NCBI GenBank assembly: GCA_027625915.1
Contig: JANTQA010000047.1
Coordinates: forward strand, 2,790,001-2,854,000
Length of the DNA: 64,000 nucleotides
Source: Anaeramoeba flamelloides
Lineage: Eukaryota; Metamonada; Anaeramoebidae
Reading direction: 5' to 3'
Part shown: positions 32,641-45,464 of the stretch, piece by piece
How positions within the stretch are numbered: position 1 is the stretch's first letter
How the letters are laid out: the number at the start of each line of letters is the position of its first letter
Notes under the pieces: model-generated
What the model saw: only the letters and a program-made list of their open reading frames with translations
What the model was told of the DNA's origin: nothing
The model's database searches: none
Program-made: the position numbers and the translations under genes

Positions 32641-34110
32641 TGGAAGTGCTGTAAATTACTGTAGAGTGCCGTAGAGTGCCTAATTTTTCCAACCTTCAAA
32701 AGAATAGAGAAAAATCCATGATTTTACCTACTTCTTTTAAATTCTGGTAAAACTAACAACAATTTTTTTTAATTTGAGAAAAAAAAGAATATTTCGAAAA
32801 TTAAAAAAAAAATTAATAGCTATAGGAGGAAATTAATTTTATCTCTTCAGGTTAAAATAAAATCCAGCAATTTTACTCGATTTTTTTAATTTGAAAAAAC
32901 TAACAGTGCTTTTTTTGGGGTTTATTGTTTTATTAGTAAAATATATTGTTTTTACAAATAAACAGAAAACACAAGAAAAGCTAAAAGTAGTTTCCCTGTG
33001 TTCAAAAGAATTGAGTAAAATCTTTGATTTTTCTCTATTCTTTCAAAACAAAAAAATCCTTATGGAACTTTTCCAGGATTTAATTCAGTTGGTTCCACTT
33101 TTAAGGTACAAACCTTTAACGAAATTTAAAGTATACAAAAAATCACAAATTAAGGTACAAAATTTGGAATTATTTTTATACAAATTATTTTATTAGAATT
33201 TAAATTCTGTGCTTTAATTTGAGATTTTTTGTATACTTTATATTTCGTTTATAGTTTATGTATTAGAGTGGAACTGACTGTAAATAAAAAGATAATTTCT
33301 TAAATTTCCTTTTAATTTCCAAAAATAAAAAAAAGAACTAACAGAAGTGTCCGTAAAGTTCTGTAGATTGGTGTAGAGTGCCTCGCTTTTCCAAAATCCA
33401 AAAAGAAAGAGAAAAATCTTTGATTTTACTCAATACTTTTAAATTGTGGAAAAGATAACCGAGGTTTTTTTAATAATCAGAAATTAAAAAAAATTAAATA
33501 AATTTTCTTTTTATTTTTATTTTTAAAAAAAATCTAACAAAAGTATCTGTTAAGTTCACATATTTCCCAGAAGACAAAATAATATCAAAAAATCTTGAAT
33601 TTTACTCTATTTGGTTAAATTTTAGAATGGCTATCAGTGTTTTTTTTTTTTTTTAACTTTCTTGAAATAAATATAAAATTTCTAAAATTTTCTTTTTATT
33701 TCAAAAATTAAAAAGGAACCTAACGGAAGTATCCGCCACGTGCCTATGTTTTCGATAATTTAAAAGAATGGAGTAAAATCATCCAGATTTTACTCGATTC
33801 TTTCTAATTCTGGAAAAATTAAAGAAAAGTGTCCATCAAGTGCCTAGCTTTTCCAGAATTAAAAAGAATGGAGAAAAATCTTTGATTTTACTGAATTCTT
33901 TTAAATTCTGGAAAATCTAACTATGGTTTTTTTTTTTACTTGTTGAAATTAACCGAAATTTTATTAAAAATTTCGGTAGATTACAAAAATTAAAAAAAAC
34001 CTAATGAAAGTTTCCTAGGTTTTCTAGAATTCAAAATAATTGAGTAAAATCTTTGGTTTTTCGATATTCTTTTAAATTTTGGAAAACCTAATGGAAAAGT
34101 AAAAGAAAAA
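32640..34110. repeat. Carpet of hairpin family B units
   Basis: At least seven units in tandem-like order, with heads GTGCCGTAGAGTGCCTA, GGTGTAGAGTGCCTCG, GTATCCGCCACGTGCCTATG and GTCCATCAAGTGCCTAGC. Each is followed by a palindrome around AAAATCTTTGATTTTACTC and a closing GGAAAA-CTAAC. Between them lie alternate palindromes with GAAATAAACCGAAA. One MITE A copy is embedded at 33084-33282. Confidence 0.8.
33084..33282. mobile_element. Fold-back MITE family A, copy 5
   Basis: Left TTCAGTTGGTTCCACTTTTA, right TAGAGTGGAACTGACTGTA, with the usual interior. Its AAGGTACAAA and AAGTATACAAA words show moderate divergence. It is inserted into the hairpin carpet. Confidence 0.8.
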
Positions 34111-34570
34111 TTGTTTTTTTCAAAATAATAAATAAATAATTTTTAATATTCAAAATCATTGGTTTCCCATTTAAAAATTATTTTATTATCATTCGAAAGT
34201 ATTTTAAATTTTGTAGATATCTTGAAAGATGGAAAAAAATTCAAATAATTACTAATAAATTTTAAAAAAATCTTGATAGAATCGGGAAACTTGTATTTTT
34301 CCACTTTATTTGTCATTATATCTTTAAAAATAATTTTTGATCAACAATCTCTTGTTATCCAACAATGTTTATTATAAGTGAAATTATCAAAAAAGAAAAT
34401 ATTATCAAATACCAATTTTTTTATAGAAAATTTTTTTCATTATAGCTACTGGTAATAATTTACTGTAGGTGTTATTTTAACACGATAGTTTTAATTGTTT
34501 TTTGACTTAAAAAAGTATGTTTTTCAACCTCAGTTTGTTAAACTGGCATTTTTCATTACTCGAATTTGAA

Positions 34571-34771
34571 TACAGTCAGTTTCACTTTTAAGGCACAAAC
34601 TTTCAACGAAATTTAAGGCACAAAAAAATCTTATTTTAAAGCACATTTTTTGGAAATTGTTTTTTTTACAATTTATTTTACTAGAATTTGAATTTTGTGC
34701 CTTAATTTGAGATTTTTTTTGTGCCTTAAATTTCGTTGAAAGTTTGTGTCTTAAAAGTGAAACTGACTGTA
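34571..34771. mobile_element. Fold-back MITE family A, copy 6
   Basis: A 201 bp inverted repeat, TACAGTCAGTTTCACTTTTA to AAAAGTGAAACTGACTGTA, nearly perfect at both ends. The open frame crossing it is repeat-derived. Confidence 0.87.
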
Positions 34772-35099
34772 CTAAATGGGAAAAATTCACTGCGTTTGTC
34801 TTTCTTTTTTTATCGTGTTCCACAAATTACAATATACATATATTCGAACTCTATTTGTAAAAGAAAATGAAAGGAAAGGAAGTTATTCTTTTTTCGCTCT
34901 TTATTCTACAAATATCTTTTGTGGAAAAAAAAATAACAAAAATAATTCGTAAACATAAAAAAAATCTTCTAGTAACTTTTATAGCAAATTTCAAAAAAAA
35001 AACACTGCATCGTGAAATTGAAAAATAAAGTAAAAATCTGGTTACTATAAAAAAAAAACCTTATTTTTAATGTTATTTTCAGAAAGGCTTTTATGTTTT

Positions 35100-35300
35100 T
35101 GCAGTCGGTTCCACTTTTAAGACAGAAAAATTCAACAACATTTGAGGTACAAAAAAATCTCAAATTGAGGCCTATCTTTTGGAAATGTTTTTTACACAAA
35201 TTATTTGAATAAAATCTAAATTTTGTGCTTTAATTTGAGATTTTTCTTGTGCCTTAAATTTTGTTGTTAGTTTGGGTCTTAAAAGTGGAAGTGGGGGTAG
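35100..35300. mobile_element. Fold-back MITE family A, copy 7
   Basis: Left GCAGTCGGTTCCACTTTTA, right AAAAGTGGAAGTGGGGGTAG. The ends are substituted but the middle (AATTTGAGATTTTTCTTGTG) is conserved. Confidence 0.75.
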
Positions 35301-35859
35301 TCTAAAGAAATAAGGTTTAATTTGATTATAAATAATCAATAACAAATAACCCAATCTTTATTTTTTCAGTGAGTTATTAGCAACCCAAAAATTAAATATA
35401 TCCATAGACGTATCAATTATTTTCACAATTTTTTAAAATTTTTATCGTAGACTTGTAAAGACTGTAAAAATTAACAAAATAATAGATATTATCAAATAAC
35501 TGATTTTAATAAAAATTGTTTCTTTTTTATAATCTGAATATTTGATAAATAATATTGCCTAATCTTTTAAATTTCAAGAAATTTATTAAATTATTTATGA
35601 ATAAAAGATATGATCAATTTTTTTTAGATCTTGAAGGATTCAATATTTGATTTATTTTTATTATATATTTGAAATATGATTAAAGACTCAAGGTTATTTG
35701 TTCATCCAGACTCTCAAAAATTACTAAAAGTGAGATTTCTTCATAATAAAATTTTTTTGGAAAATTTTTCTTTTTTAGTTTTTGATCTTTTGATCCAAAA
35801 ATCTAAACAAAAAAGTATCTGTGATCTTTAACTGGAAATTTAATTAGTAAAGGGAAATC

Positions 35860-36260
35860 ATTTAAAAATAATAACTCATTTCTAAAAGTCGATAAAGGAA
35901 GTAAATTATCAAGTTTAATCGTATCTTTGTGTAAATAATTACTCTATTGTCTAGGGAAAAAAAATAAAAAAGAGTTACTCGTCCCTTAAGATTATTTAAC
36001 CAAAATAAATTCATTATTTGTTTCAAAATGAATTTAACAAAATTTTCATTCAGCTTTTCAAAAAAAAATTTGATAATTAGGGACTTTTCAATATTTTTCT
36101 TCTGTAAACATCTTAAATTATTAGTTTTCATTTTTGAATTTAGATTTTGATGACTGGTTTTAATTCTTGAGTAATGGTGAATATTTTCTAAAAACTGAAT
36201 GAAAATTTTAATCTTTTTATTGTTAACATTAACAGTATTACTGATCCCTTTAAAAATCTC
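35860..36260 (+). repeat. Direct repeat H, left copy (right copy at 39180-39440)
   Basis: Shares ACAAAATTTTCATTCAGCTT, TTTTAATTCTTGA and a terminal TAACAGTAT block with 39205-39440 in the same order over about 240 bp. One copy lies 5' of the ferlin gene and the other inside its intron. Confidence 0.7.
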
Positions 36261-36871
36261 TTTTGTAAATTTAACGATATTATATTAATTAGATGTTTTT
36301 AAATTTCAATTTTCAAGGTGAAACTCTTTGTAACTCTATCAAAAAAAGTATTTAGCATAAAAACTCTTGTGGTTTCCTGAATCTTGGTGGGTGTCTATAT
36401 TCTAAAAGGGGAGACATTTTTAGTTGGATTATATTTGAAGAGATCAATCTAAAAAAAAAGGAAAAGGTTAAAAATTACAAAAAGAAATCTTAGGTTTCAA
36501 AAAAGATTCATTATTATCCAACAGAAAACAAATTCATGGAATAAAAACCAAACTAATTCTATAATCACTGACAAAAAGGATTGAACAAACCAAACCATAA
36601 ATTTATTAAAAAGAAGATTCGAACAACAAATAATCTCAAAAGCTTAACACTTCAAAGAACAAATCCTTCCTTTTGAATTATTGTCAAAGAAAAATAAATT
36701 TTAATATTTTAACAAAATAAACAATAAAAAACTTCAAAATTGATCCTTGTTCACTTCCATTTGAACCCTCACAGATTCACTTAATGGAAATTATATGAAG
36801 GGAAATTTCATTTTGTCATTTTTTTTTGTTTGCTTTTAATTTTTTTAATTTTGTTTTATTTTTAATCGTAT

Positions 36872-37233
36872 ATGCAAGTCGATCAAAAATATTTAGATAG
36901 AAAAGGTCGAGCTACTTTTCAAGTACGTGTGCACGTTATTGAAGCAAGAGAGCTTAAAGGAAAAGATTCAAACGCAATGTCTGATCCTTTGGTTATTGTT
37001 TCAATTGATAAACAAAAACAAAACACAAAAACATTCAACAACACAGTTAATTGTACATACGATCATCTCTTTTTTTATGATTTCCGTTGTACACCAGAAG
37101 AATTTTCACACAAGACTCTTTCCCTAGCTGTTATGGATGCAAACACAATCCGAAGAAACGTTTTAATTGTAAGTAAAAAAAAGAAAAACAAAAAAAAATA
37201 ACACATTTCTTTTTTTCTCGTTTTTGGATTATT

Positions 37234-37294
<61 letters not shown>

Positions 37295-40200
37295 AAAGGT
37301 TGGAAAAATGTTTTATTGTTTTCCACAAAATACCAAAATTTAAAACACTTAAGGAAAGAAGTTAGAGTGAATTCTCTAATTAAGTTTGATTTTAAATGTA
37401 TTAACGATTTTTAGTTTTCTGATTTTACAAAAAACAACAATTTAATTTTAAACTTTGAATTTGATCGAGCAACAAGGTGGAGTGCAAAAAAAAAAAAAAA
37501 CAATTACAATTAATAGACGCATTTCTACCAATAACAGTAATTTTATTAAAAATATTTACACAAAAAAGTTTTAATTTAAATAAGCACTGATGAAATGATG
37601 GATAATTTTTAAAGGAATATCTACAGACACATTTCGATATTCTTAAACTACTAACATTTCCCAAATACAGCCATCCTAAAAAAGTGAGTTTGCAAAAGTT
37701 ATCAAAAGCGCTACTTGGATTGCTTCAAACAAGTAATCAAACAGCCTGGGAAACACTTTTGAAAACTTTTATTCCTCACTTTTTTAAGATTACAGGATAA
37801 TTTAAAAATTCTTTTCTAATTCACCAATTTGATTTTATTTTATACAATTCAATCTAATCATAACTCCTTTGGGATTTGAATTGAGAATCCACTTCAGGAC
37901 TACCTTTGCAATTGAAATTCAAATTAAAAAAGGTGTTTTTATCATGGTTTGGTGTTTGGTAATTCTCACAAATATTTATCAAGTTAGATCTAAAAAGGAA
38001 AAAATGTCAAACTTTTACCTAATTTCGAATCTAAAAATGAAAAAGAAGGTTGGGAAAAAACGGCTTTTTGAGAAAATTCCTTCCTATGTGAAAAGGTCAT
38101 ACCCTAAGATCTTGTTAATAATTTTCCAATCAATTTTTTTCATGTAATAGTTTACAGGGTATGATCTTTTCATATATAGAAGGGCAAAATTGAGAAATAT
38201 GGTAAAAAATCTGGAATTATTGTTTATTCTTTTCTCTGATTAGGTTAAAAAAGTCTGGCAAAGTATTTGGTATTGTATAGAAGTCACAAAAATCCACATT
38301 TTTTCAAAAAATGACCATCATTTTTTTCTTTTTTTCAATCAACAGACAAATAAATTTGTTTTTTCAATAAAAAAATGACAAAGTTTTTTCAAATTTAACT
38401 TCGAAAAGATTGTTAAATGCAAAATCCCATCAAAAACCTTTGCCACAACCTTATCCCAAAATTTTTTGGAAAACTAACAAATGGGTTTTGAGAGAAATAA
38501 AACAAACAAAAAAAATGTCAAGGAAAATAAACCAAATGCTTTGGGTATTTGTTACTGGAGATTCTATTCAAAATATAAAATAGAGTAAATACCATCCTGG
38601 AAAGCGTTGTTGGGAACTTCGATCCAAGTAAAAACAAAAAAAAAGCAAAGTAATCAAAGTAGCAAAAGTGTCAAAAACCAAAAAAACTAAGAGAAAACCA
38701 CAACTTCTTTGTAAGGGATTGTTATGATTTATGAAGACAATTAAACAATTCAATAAACCCAAATGAACAAAAATCAGAAACAATGCGATCTTCAAAAGTT
38801 AAAGTTGTTTATTGAGAATGTTGGATAGGATATTCATTTTTTAGGATTGAAAATCGAGATTATTTTTCTTTTTCATTCACACTTTTCTAAATAAGGTATG
38901 TTCGAGTTTAAGTATCTAAAAATTTCTTTATGAATTTTTCGATTAAAAAAAAATACACACAAAATGATTTTTTGAGCCAAATTGGAGAATATTTCAATGA
39001 ACATTACTTTACAATTTAAATGAGATTGGATCAAAAGTCCTTGAGGAAAATTGATAAATTGTCAACGTCGTTGTTAAAAATACATAAATTTTCCCATCAA
39101 AATAAAAAATAAAAAAAAAACACATAAATTTACTTTAAAATTTGTACAAATAGTAGAATATAGTTGAAGATTGCTTTTATGTATTTATTTTTTTTTCACT
39201 TCAGTGATTTTACTATTTGTTCCAAAATAAAGGGAACAAAATTTTCATTCAGCTTTCCAAAAAAAGATTTATAAAATCAGGGAACATTTCAAATTTTTTG
39301 ATTCCATAAAAAAGAACATTAAATTATGAATTTTCTCTTTTATAATTTCATCTTTTGAAGATTTATTTTAATTCTTGAATGTGATTTTTTTTGGGAAAGT
39401 TGAATAAAAATTTTGATCTTTTTATTTTGCAATTAACAGTATAGTAAGTAAAATCAAAAAAAAAAAAAAAAAAAATATTATTCAAGAAACTGAAGTCATG
39501 TAAAACACTAAAACCAAATATTCCTAAAGAAAACAATAAAGATAAATTATTTTTTCGATTTTTCAATTTATAGCTTTGTTTTTCTTGAAATTATTTTTTG
39601 ATAATAGAGCCATTTTCAAAAAGTGAAAACCAAAAATTTTAAATCATTCATCACCACAATATTTTATTCAATATATAAAAATGATTGGTGGACTTAATTT
39701 ATTAATTTCAGTTTTTTACTTTGTGAAAACACCACCTTTTTTTCTTTTTTAATTTTTGATAATCGAAAAACCCTCAAAATTTTTATCAAACTTTATATTT
39801 TTTTGATTTTAACCAACCTTTTATTTCCATTTAATTTGTAATTGTTTCAAAAAAACTATCAAAAAAAAAAAAAACACAAAAAAAACAAACAAAAAAACAC
39901 AAAAAAAAACCTACTTAAAAGGGGAGATACCAAATGGACTTAGGCTTTGTTTATGGAAACGAAGGTCATGAAATCTGGCATAAATGGATGTATTTAACAA
40001 ATCCAGAATTTGGAGCCGAATCCCAAGGCTTTTTAAAAGCGAGTGTGATTGTACTGGGGCCAGGTGATCAGGCGCTTACACATGAAAACGATTCAATTGA
40101 CGACGAAGAGGAAGGATCTGACAACATTCAAAATCTGTCAAAAATGATTTTAAAGCCACCAGAAATCACAATTGAACCGTATAATTTAACTTTATATTGC

Positions 40201-43200
40201 TTCAGGGCTGAGCACTTACCGAAGATGGATCGATATGGGAAGTGTGATCCATTCATGTCGATGAAGTTTGGGGGCAACCCAACGATCAAAACGAGTGTCA
40301 AAAAAAAAACATTAACTGCTGTTTGGAACGAAGCCCTCCAGGTGCCCACTTTTAATCCCTCGCTATCCAATGAAATCCAAGTGGAGTTGTTTGATTGGGA
40401 AAAAAAAACAACGACAAATGATTTAATATCCTCGATATATTTCAATTATTCTGATATATTGCTTCAGCCCATTGAACCACGATGGATCAATTTCTATGGG
40501 CCCAAGAAGATGCAAGTCTTTAAAAAGGGTGTCACAGATGAAAGTGTCTATCGGGGAAGGGCATTAATTAAGCTGGAAGCAAAAAAGACAGATCAGGCAA
40601 AATTGAAAATGTACACCTGCCAGTCTGCAAAGACTCCCAAGACATCTCCGTATTGCTTAAGATTTGATCTCTTCAGGGCCAGCGAGCTCTTGTCTGTCAA
40701 ATCTGGCAAGGTGCTTGTCGAATTCACCGTCGGCGAGAAGGTCTATCCATCGAGCACCGGGCGCTCCAACAACGGAGAAGTTGTTTGGCAACAGCAACTT
40801 AAAGAAATTCAAGTCGAATTACCACGGGATGTTTCGCAAATCGCAGACCTGATTATCAATGTTTCTCATAAATCCAAAATGAGCGGCACCACAAGGGTTG
40901 GGTATTTACGGATCCCATTTTCTGACATCTGTGACAATCAAAACAGCCAATACAAAATCCCAAGGTGGCACCAATTACAGCCAGATCAAAAGCAAAAGAA
41001 CTCCAAGCCCGATTTGCTCCCGGGGTTTTTATTATTTTCCATGGAGGTAGGCAAATTCAGCACTATTGGCAATAAGCGAAGAAAGGAAATGATCGAATTG
41101 AAGCTATCCAAATACCAATTAAGAATGCATTTATATCAAGGCCGCAATTTGCCAGCAGCAGATAATAACGGCCTCAGCGATCCCTATTGTATGCTGCGCG
41201 TGGGCAAATTCTCCGCAAAGTCCTCAAGGAGAGACGAGACGTTGAACCCAAATTTCCTTGAAACCGTGTTGCTGGACGTCGACTTACCCCAGCCATTATC
41301 CTATTCGCCAAATATCAATGTCATGGTCTACGACTGGGACCGAGTCGGAAGCGACGATTTCTTGGGCAGGTTTGATGTCGACATCGAAAAAATTGGTCAT
41401 CGGATGCCTGCTGTGCCCAAATGGTACAAGCTCTACACCGACGTGCCAGACAACACCTTTGGCGAGATCCTGGCATCCTTCCAGTTGATCCGTGCACGAA
41501 AGGTCAAGAACACACCATTGCCAGACTTGACGCCAGAACATAAGGAGTGTATTATTGAAATCTCCTCCGTCGGGCTACGTAATTTGTTGCCATACAGGAT
41601 GCAGAAAATTAAAAACCCCTACATCGAATTCGATCTTGGGTATGATCCCAAAAGCGAAAAAAAAAAAAAACGAAGAAAAAGAGCAAAAACCACCAAACAA
41701 AGCAAAAGTAAAAAATCGACATCAAAAAGGTCCAAGCACAAGAGCCAGGACCAGGAAAAGGATCAGAAAAAGGAAACGGAAACGGAGAAGGAGAAGGAAA
41801 ACGAGAAACAACCATTGATCTCAGAAGAGGTTATTAATGACGATGTCATTGAATCCTTACTAGTTAAAACGCAAAGCTGCAATTTGCCCAGCGGCGCAAA
41901 CGCAAATCACTTGGAGGTATTTCGAGTCAAGGCAAAGGTCCCGCTTTCACATTTGTTTGCACCAAACATCAATGTTCGAGTCTACGATAACAAAAAAATT
42001 TCCAAGCCATTAGTTGCATCTGGCTCGATCTCCTTGGCGCAATTTATTCCATGGGCAGACGTCCCCTTACAAAGCTCAAATTTACCACCAAAGATCGATC
42101 GAATTCCTGGCGCTGTTGAACAGCTTCTCGATAACATCAAAACTGAAAAAAAAAAGGAAAAGAAAAAATTGGAAAAATTATTGGACCAAATCCCCATTAA
42201 TATTGAGGACGCCAATGAAGAACTATTTGGAATGATCGAATTTGAAACACCCAGCGATGAACAATTCAGTGGAATACGTACGCTGCCAGATGTTAAAGAA
42301 ATAGATTTGTTCGAATTTGAAGGTGAAAGTAACGAAGAGGACGAAACGGAAGACGAAGATGAAGAGAATGGATCGGAAGACGAATTGTTGGGAGACAAAA
42401 TTAAAAAGAAAAGAAAAGAGACAAAAAAGAAGATCCAAAAGAAAATCAAGGGATTAAGATCTGGGAAGGCAAAGGAAAAAAGAATTGATCCAAGCAATCC
42501 AACCCTAGGGATGCCCACAACATTATATGAACTTGAACACGATTTTAAACAATTGCCATTTTACGAATGGGAATTGACTCGAGGAAAGGTTCGAGGATTG
42601 TCTGCATTTGAAAAGAGATTTAAAAGTAAAAAAACGAACCCAAACAAAACAAGGGTTGTAGGGACACTCAAGGGTAACATCAAGATTTACGACATCAACA
42701 AGAATAAGAAGCTGCCACCTGTAGTTGATTTGAAACAACTATTTAAGCCTGTCAAGCTGGTTGCAAGGGTTTATATCTTGCGGGGATACGCCTTGGTGCC
42801 CAAGGACGCGAATGGATCAAGCGACCCATATATCAAAATCATCAATGGCAAAAGGAAGGAAAATATCCTTGACGACCGTGAAAATTACAAGAAGGAAACC
42901 CTAAAGCCAGATTTCTTCAAGTGCTATGAATTGCCCTGTACCTTGCCGGGAAACTCTGAACTAAAGATCCAGGTGTATGACTGGGACGCAGTAAGCGCAG
43001 ACGATCTAATTGGGGAAACAGTCATTGACCTCGAAAACAGATGGTTTAATGAGGAATGGGTGCAAATGAACCCAAAGCCCATCGAATACAGAACACTGTG
43101 GAACCCCTCCAGCTCGAACCCACAGGGCAAAATCGAAATGTGGCTCGAGATCTTAACCGCGGAGGAAGCCGCACAGATCCCGCAAACATTGCTCGAGCTT

Positions 43201-43842
43201 CCAAAGCCCGTGCCATACGAGTTGAGGGTCTGCGTTTGGGACACCTCCGATGTGGTCTTTAAAGACAAAAGAATGTCAGACATCTTCGTCACCTGCCAAA
43301 TGAATGAGGGCGAAAAGCAAAAGTCCGATATCCATTGGAGAAGCATGAACGGGAAGGGATCCTTCAACTGGAGATACAAATTCTTGGTCGAATTGCCCTC
43401 GAGAGTCCCTCGCTTGAAGGTCCAATTGTGGGACAAGGATATTTTAAATCCAAACGATTCCATCGGAGAGGCCGTTTTAAATTTAGGCGCCTTTTTCAAA
43501 AAATGCGAAAAGTCGCTCCTTGAGCATCAAATCAAAAAGCAATGGATCGATCTCACACATCCAAACTTTGATGGAATACAGGGCAAAATACAAGTGCAAG
43601 TATCAATGCTGCCACTCGTCGATGCCCAAAGAAACCCAGTCGGTATTGGCAGAAACCTTCCTAATAAAAACCCCTTCCTACCAAAGCCTGATAGACCAAT
43701 GTCATCAATGGCTCCTTGGAGAATCGATAAATGGGCCAAATTCGGCTGGTTCAAAAATAAAAAATACGTTTATGCAGCGATCGCTTGCTGTATCTGTCTC
43801 ATCATAATAATATTGATTTCTTATCTTAAATTCTTATTATAA
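36872..43842 (+). CDS. Ferlin (multi-C2, tail-anchored membrane fusion protein)
   Basis: Exons 36872-37168 and 39922-43842 join in phase 0 to 1,405 codons before the stop. The splice rebuilds the ferlin linker (I|GRYQMDLGFVYGNEGHEIW...KWMYL), colinear with dysferlin's IGEFKMDVGFVYQEPGHAY. C2 domains lie near residues 15-95, 185-276, 341-438, 495-593, 641-806, 1041-1133 and 1196-1296. Calcium-type loops (DNNGLSDPY with YDWDRVGSDD; DANGSSDPY with YDWDAVSADD) are clear in the fourth and sixth. The third lacks those aspartates. The fifth is split by a Lys/Glu-rich insert. The last has the ferlin signature MSDIFV and GKGSFNWRYKF. One C-terminal membrane helix (YVYAAIACCICLIIIILISY) makes it tail-anchored with its bulk in the cytosol. 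Ferlins drive calcium-regulated vesicle fusion and membrane repair. No DysF or clear FerA/FerB domain was seen, in keeping with the short length. Confidence 0.95.
37169..39921 (+). other. Ferlin intron 1 (2.75 kb)
   Basis: Donor ATT|GTAAGT, acceptor TTAAAAG|GGGAGA. It contains a T-run of about 50 bases at 37243-37293, repeat F sequence near 38400-38600 and direct repeat H at 39180-39440. Short open frames inside are not supported. Confidence 0.85.
39180..39440 (+). repeat. Direct repeat H, right copy
   Basis: See the copy at 35860-36260. Shared words include ACAAAATTTTCATTCAGCTT and TTTTAATTCTTGA. It is located inside the ferlin intron. Confidence 0.7.
43769..43827 (+). other. Transmembrane anchor of the ferlin
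   Basis: About 20 hydrophobic residues (YAAIACCICLIIIILISY) end four residues before the stop and follow a basic FKNKKY stretch, as in all ferlins. Confidence 0.9.
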
Positions 43843-44558
43843 TTTGATTTGGCGCACATTTAGATTTAATTAACAATATTTTTTTTTTCATTTTTATTTT
43901 TTTATTTTTATTTTATTTTTTTTTTTTATTTTGATTTCATTTTTAATATTACTTATTTTATTCTGCTTCCTTTAATTTTTTGATTTTCTGTTTTTTTTTT
44001 TAACTTTTACAACAAAAGTTTTTCAGTTCAATAAAAATTTATTTTTATTCTATTTTTCTTTTTTTGAAATTATTATCCTTTTTTTATTATTTATTTTCTA
44101 ATTTTTAAGGTTTTCAAAGAAAAAATATATACAATAAAAAGTTCATAAATAAGAACAATTTATTTTTAAAACTCCTGAAGAAAATATTACAGTAGTTACA
44201 TATAACATTGAACATTTATAAGTAATTGAAATATATTTTCGATTCTAAAAAGTTATATCATGTATGATAAGCTACAAAATGATTATGAAAGTTCATCATA
44301 AACCCTAATAAAAAATGATAGATGAAACAAAAATTTTTTTAGAATTTTTTGGTTTTTAACATTTATAAACCAATTGATCAAAAAACTTGTTTTAATGTGG
44401 ATCTTCAATTACTTAAATTGAAAATAATCCTAGGTTTAAACAATTCAAAAGTCAATGATTGAAAAATACTTTCATGTTTCTCTGATTTTCAGAAATCACT
44501 TTTTTATTTTTAAAATTCAATTTTTCTCTTTGTTTTATTTCTTTTATATAAACTCTAT
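43843..44558. other. gene-free 3' flank of the ferlin gene
   Basis: Very T-rich with an AATAAAA polyadenylation candidate near 44029. Nothing else was seen. Confidence 0.45.
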
Positions 44559-44559
44559 T

Positions 44560-45080
44560 CCAAAAAGTTTGACACAGTCTAAACAGTTGAAAGAATAATA
44601 ATACTAGAATTTAAATTCAATTTAGAAAGAATTTTAATTTTATAACTATTTTCATTTTATTGTCTTTTTATTTTGTTTTCAATTCCCTTTTTCCATTTAC
44701 GTAATCTGTTTGGTTAGATCTGGAAATTTTTTTTTCGATGGTTGGTAGAAGGTTAGTGTTGAGTTTGTTTAAATAGAAAAATCACATACAATTGGAAGAT
44801 CGTATCTTATCATTTGATCGATCAACAATTTTTGGTGAAATTTCAACAAATTTACCAATACATTTTTTGTTCCGCTCGTTTCATTATTTTGGAAACCACA
44901 ATTTTTATTTTTGAGTTTTATATTATTTTTTTTTATTTGACTTAAAATGATTACTTATTAAAACATTAATACTGGGTAACTTAAATGTGGTTTTGTATTA
45001 CGTTTGGAAAAATACAATAAATTGGGTTTTTTTTTGCCATTTTTTTGTTTTTGGGTGTGTTAAAATTTTTGGAATGGGGT
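44560..45080 (+). mobile_element. 520 bp TIR element I, copy 1
   Basis: Homologous, inverted, to 48462-48990. The left end has TTTGACACAGTCTAAACAGT and the right end TGTGTTAAAATTTTTGG. Shared internal text includes TTTGATCGATCAACAATTTT, TGGTTAGATCTG and TAATACTGGGTAACTTAAAT. The TTTGGACACA-type ends recall Tc1/mariner. No transposase is present. Confidence 0.75.
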
Positions 45081-45464
45081 TTATAATTTTCCTTTTATGA
45101 TGTTTAAGAAATTGAAATATTTAAGTTATAGGAGTAATTAAATGATATCTTTTATAAAAGAAATACTTAAAATATTAAATCAATTTTTATTTCTTATAAC
45201 TTTTCTATATACAGTATTAAAATAGTAAATATTTTTTTTGCATCTGAATTGTTATTAATATATCAAAAAGTGAACATAAACCCCAAAAAAACATTATTAT
45301 TCATATTTGAATTAAAAAGATAACAACATTTTAATTTTATTTTTTTAAAAATAGTAGTTAGAATTATAAGATTGTAACAAAAGATCATCGATAGTTAAAT
45401 GATATTACCTTCGTAGAATTTAATTCTTTAATATAGAATATAATTTAAATATATAAATATGTAT

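Noticed and set aside
32640-34110. Possible CRISPR array
   Set aside because: Units are palindromic and of variable spacing and sequence, with no unique spacers; the genome is eukaryotic.
33084-35354. Several 60-100 codon open frames (for example 34530-34823 minus)
   Set aside because: They consist of MITE family A sequence and recur only where that repeat occurs.
37075-37328. Poly-lysine open frames on the minus strand
   Set aside because: They come from the 50-base T run inside the ferlin intron.
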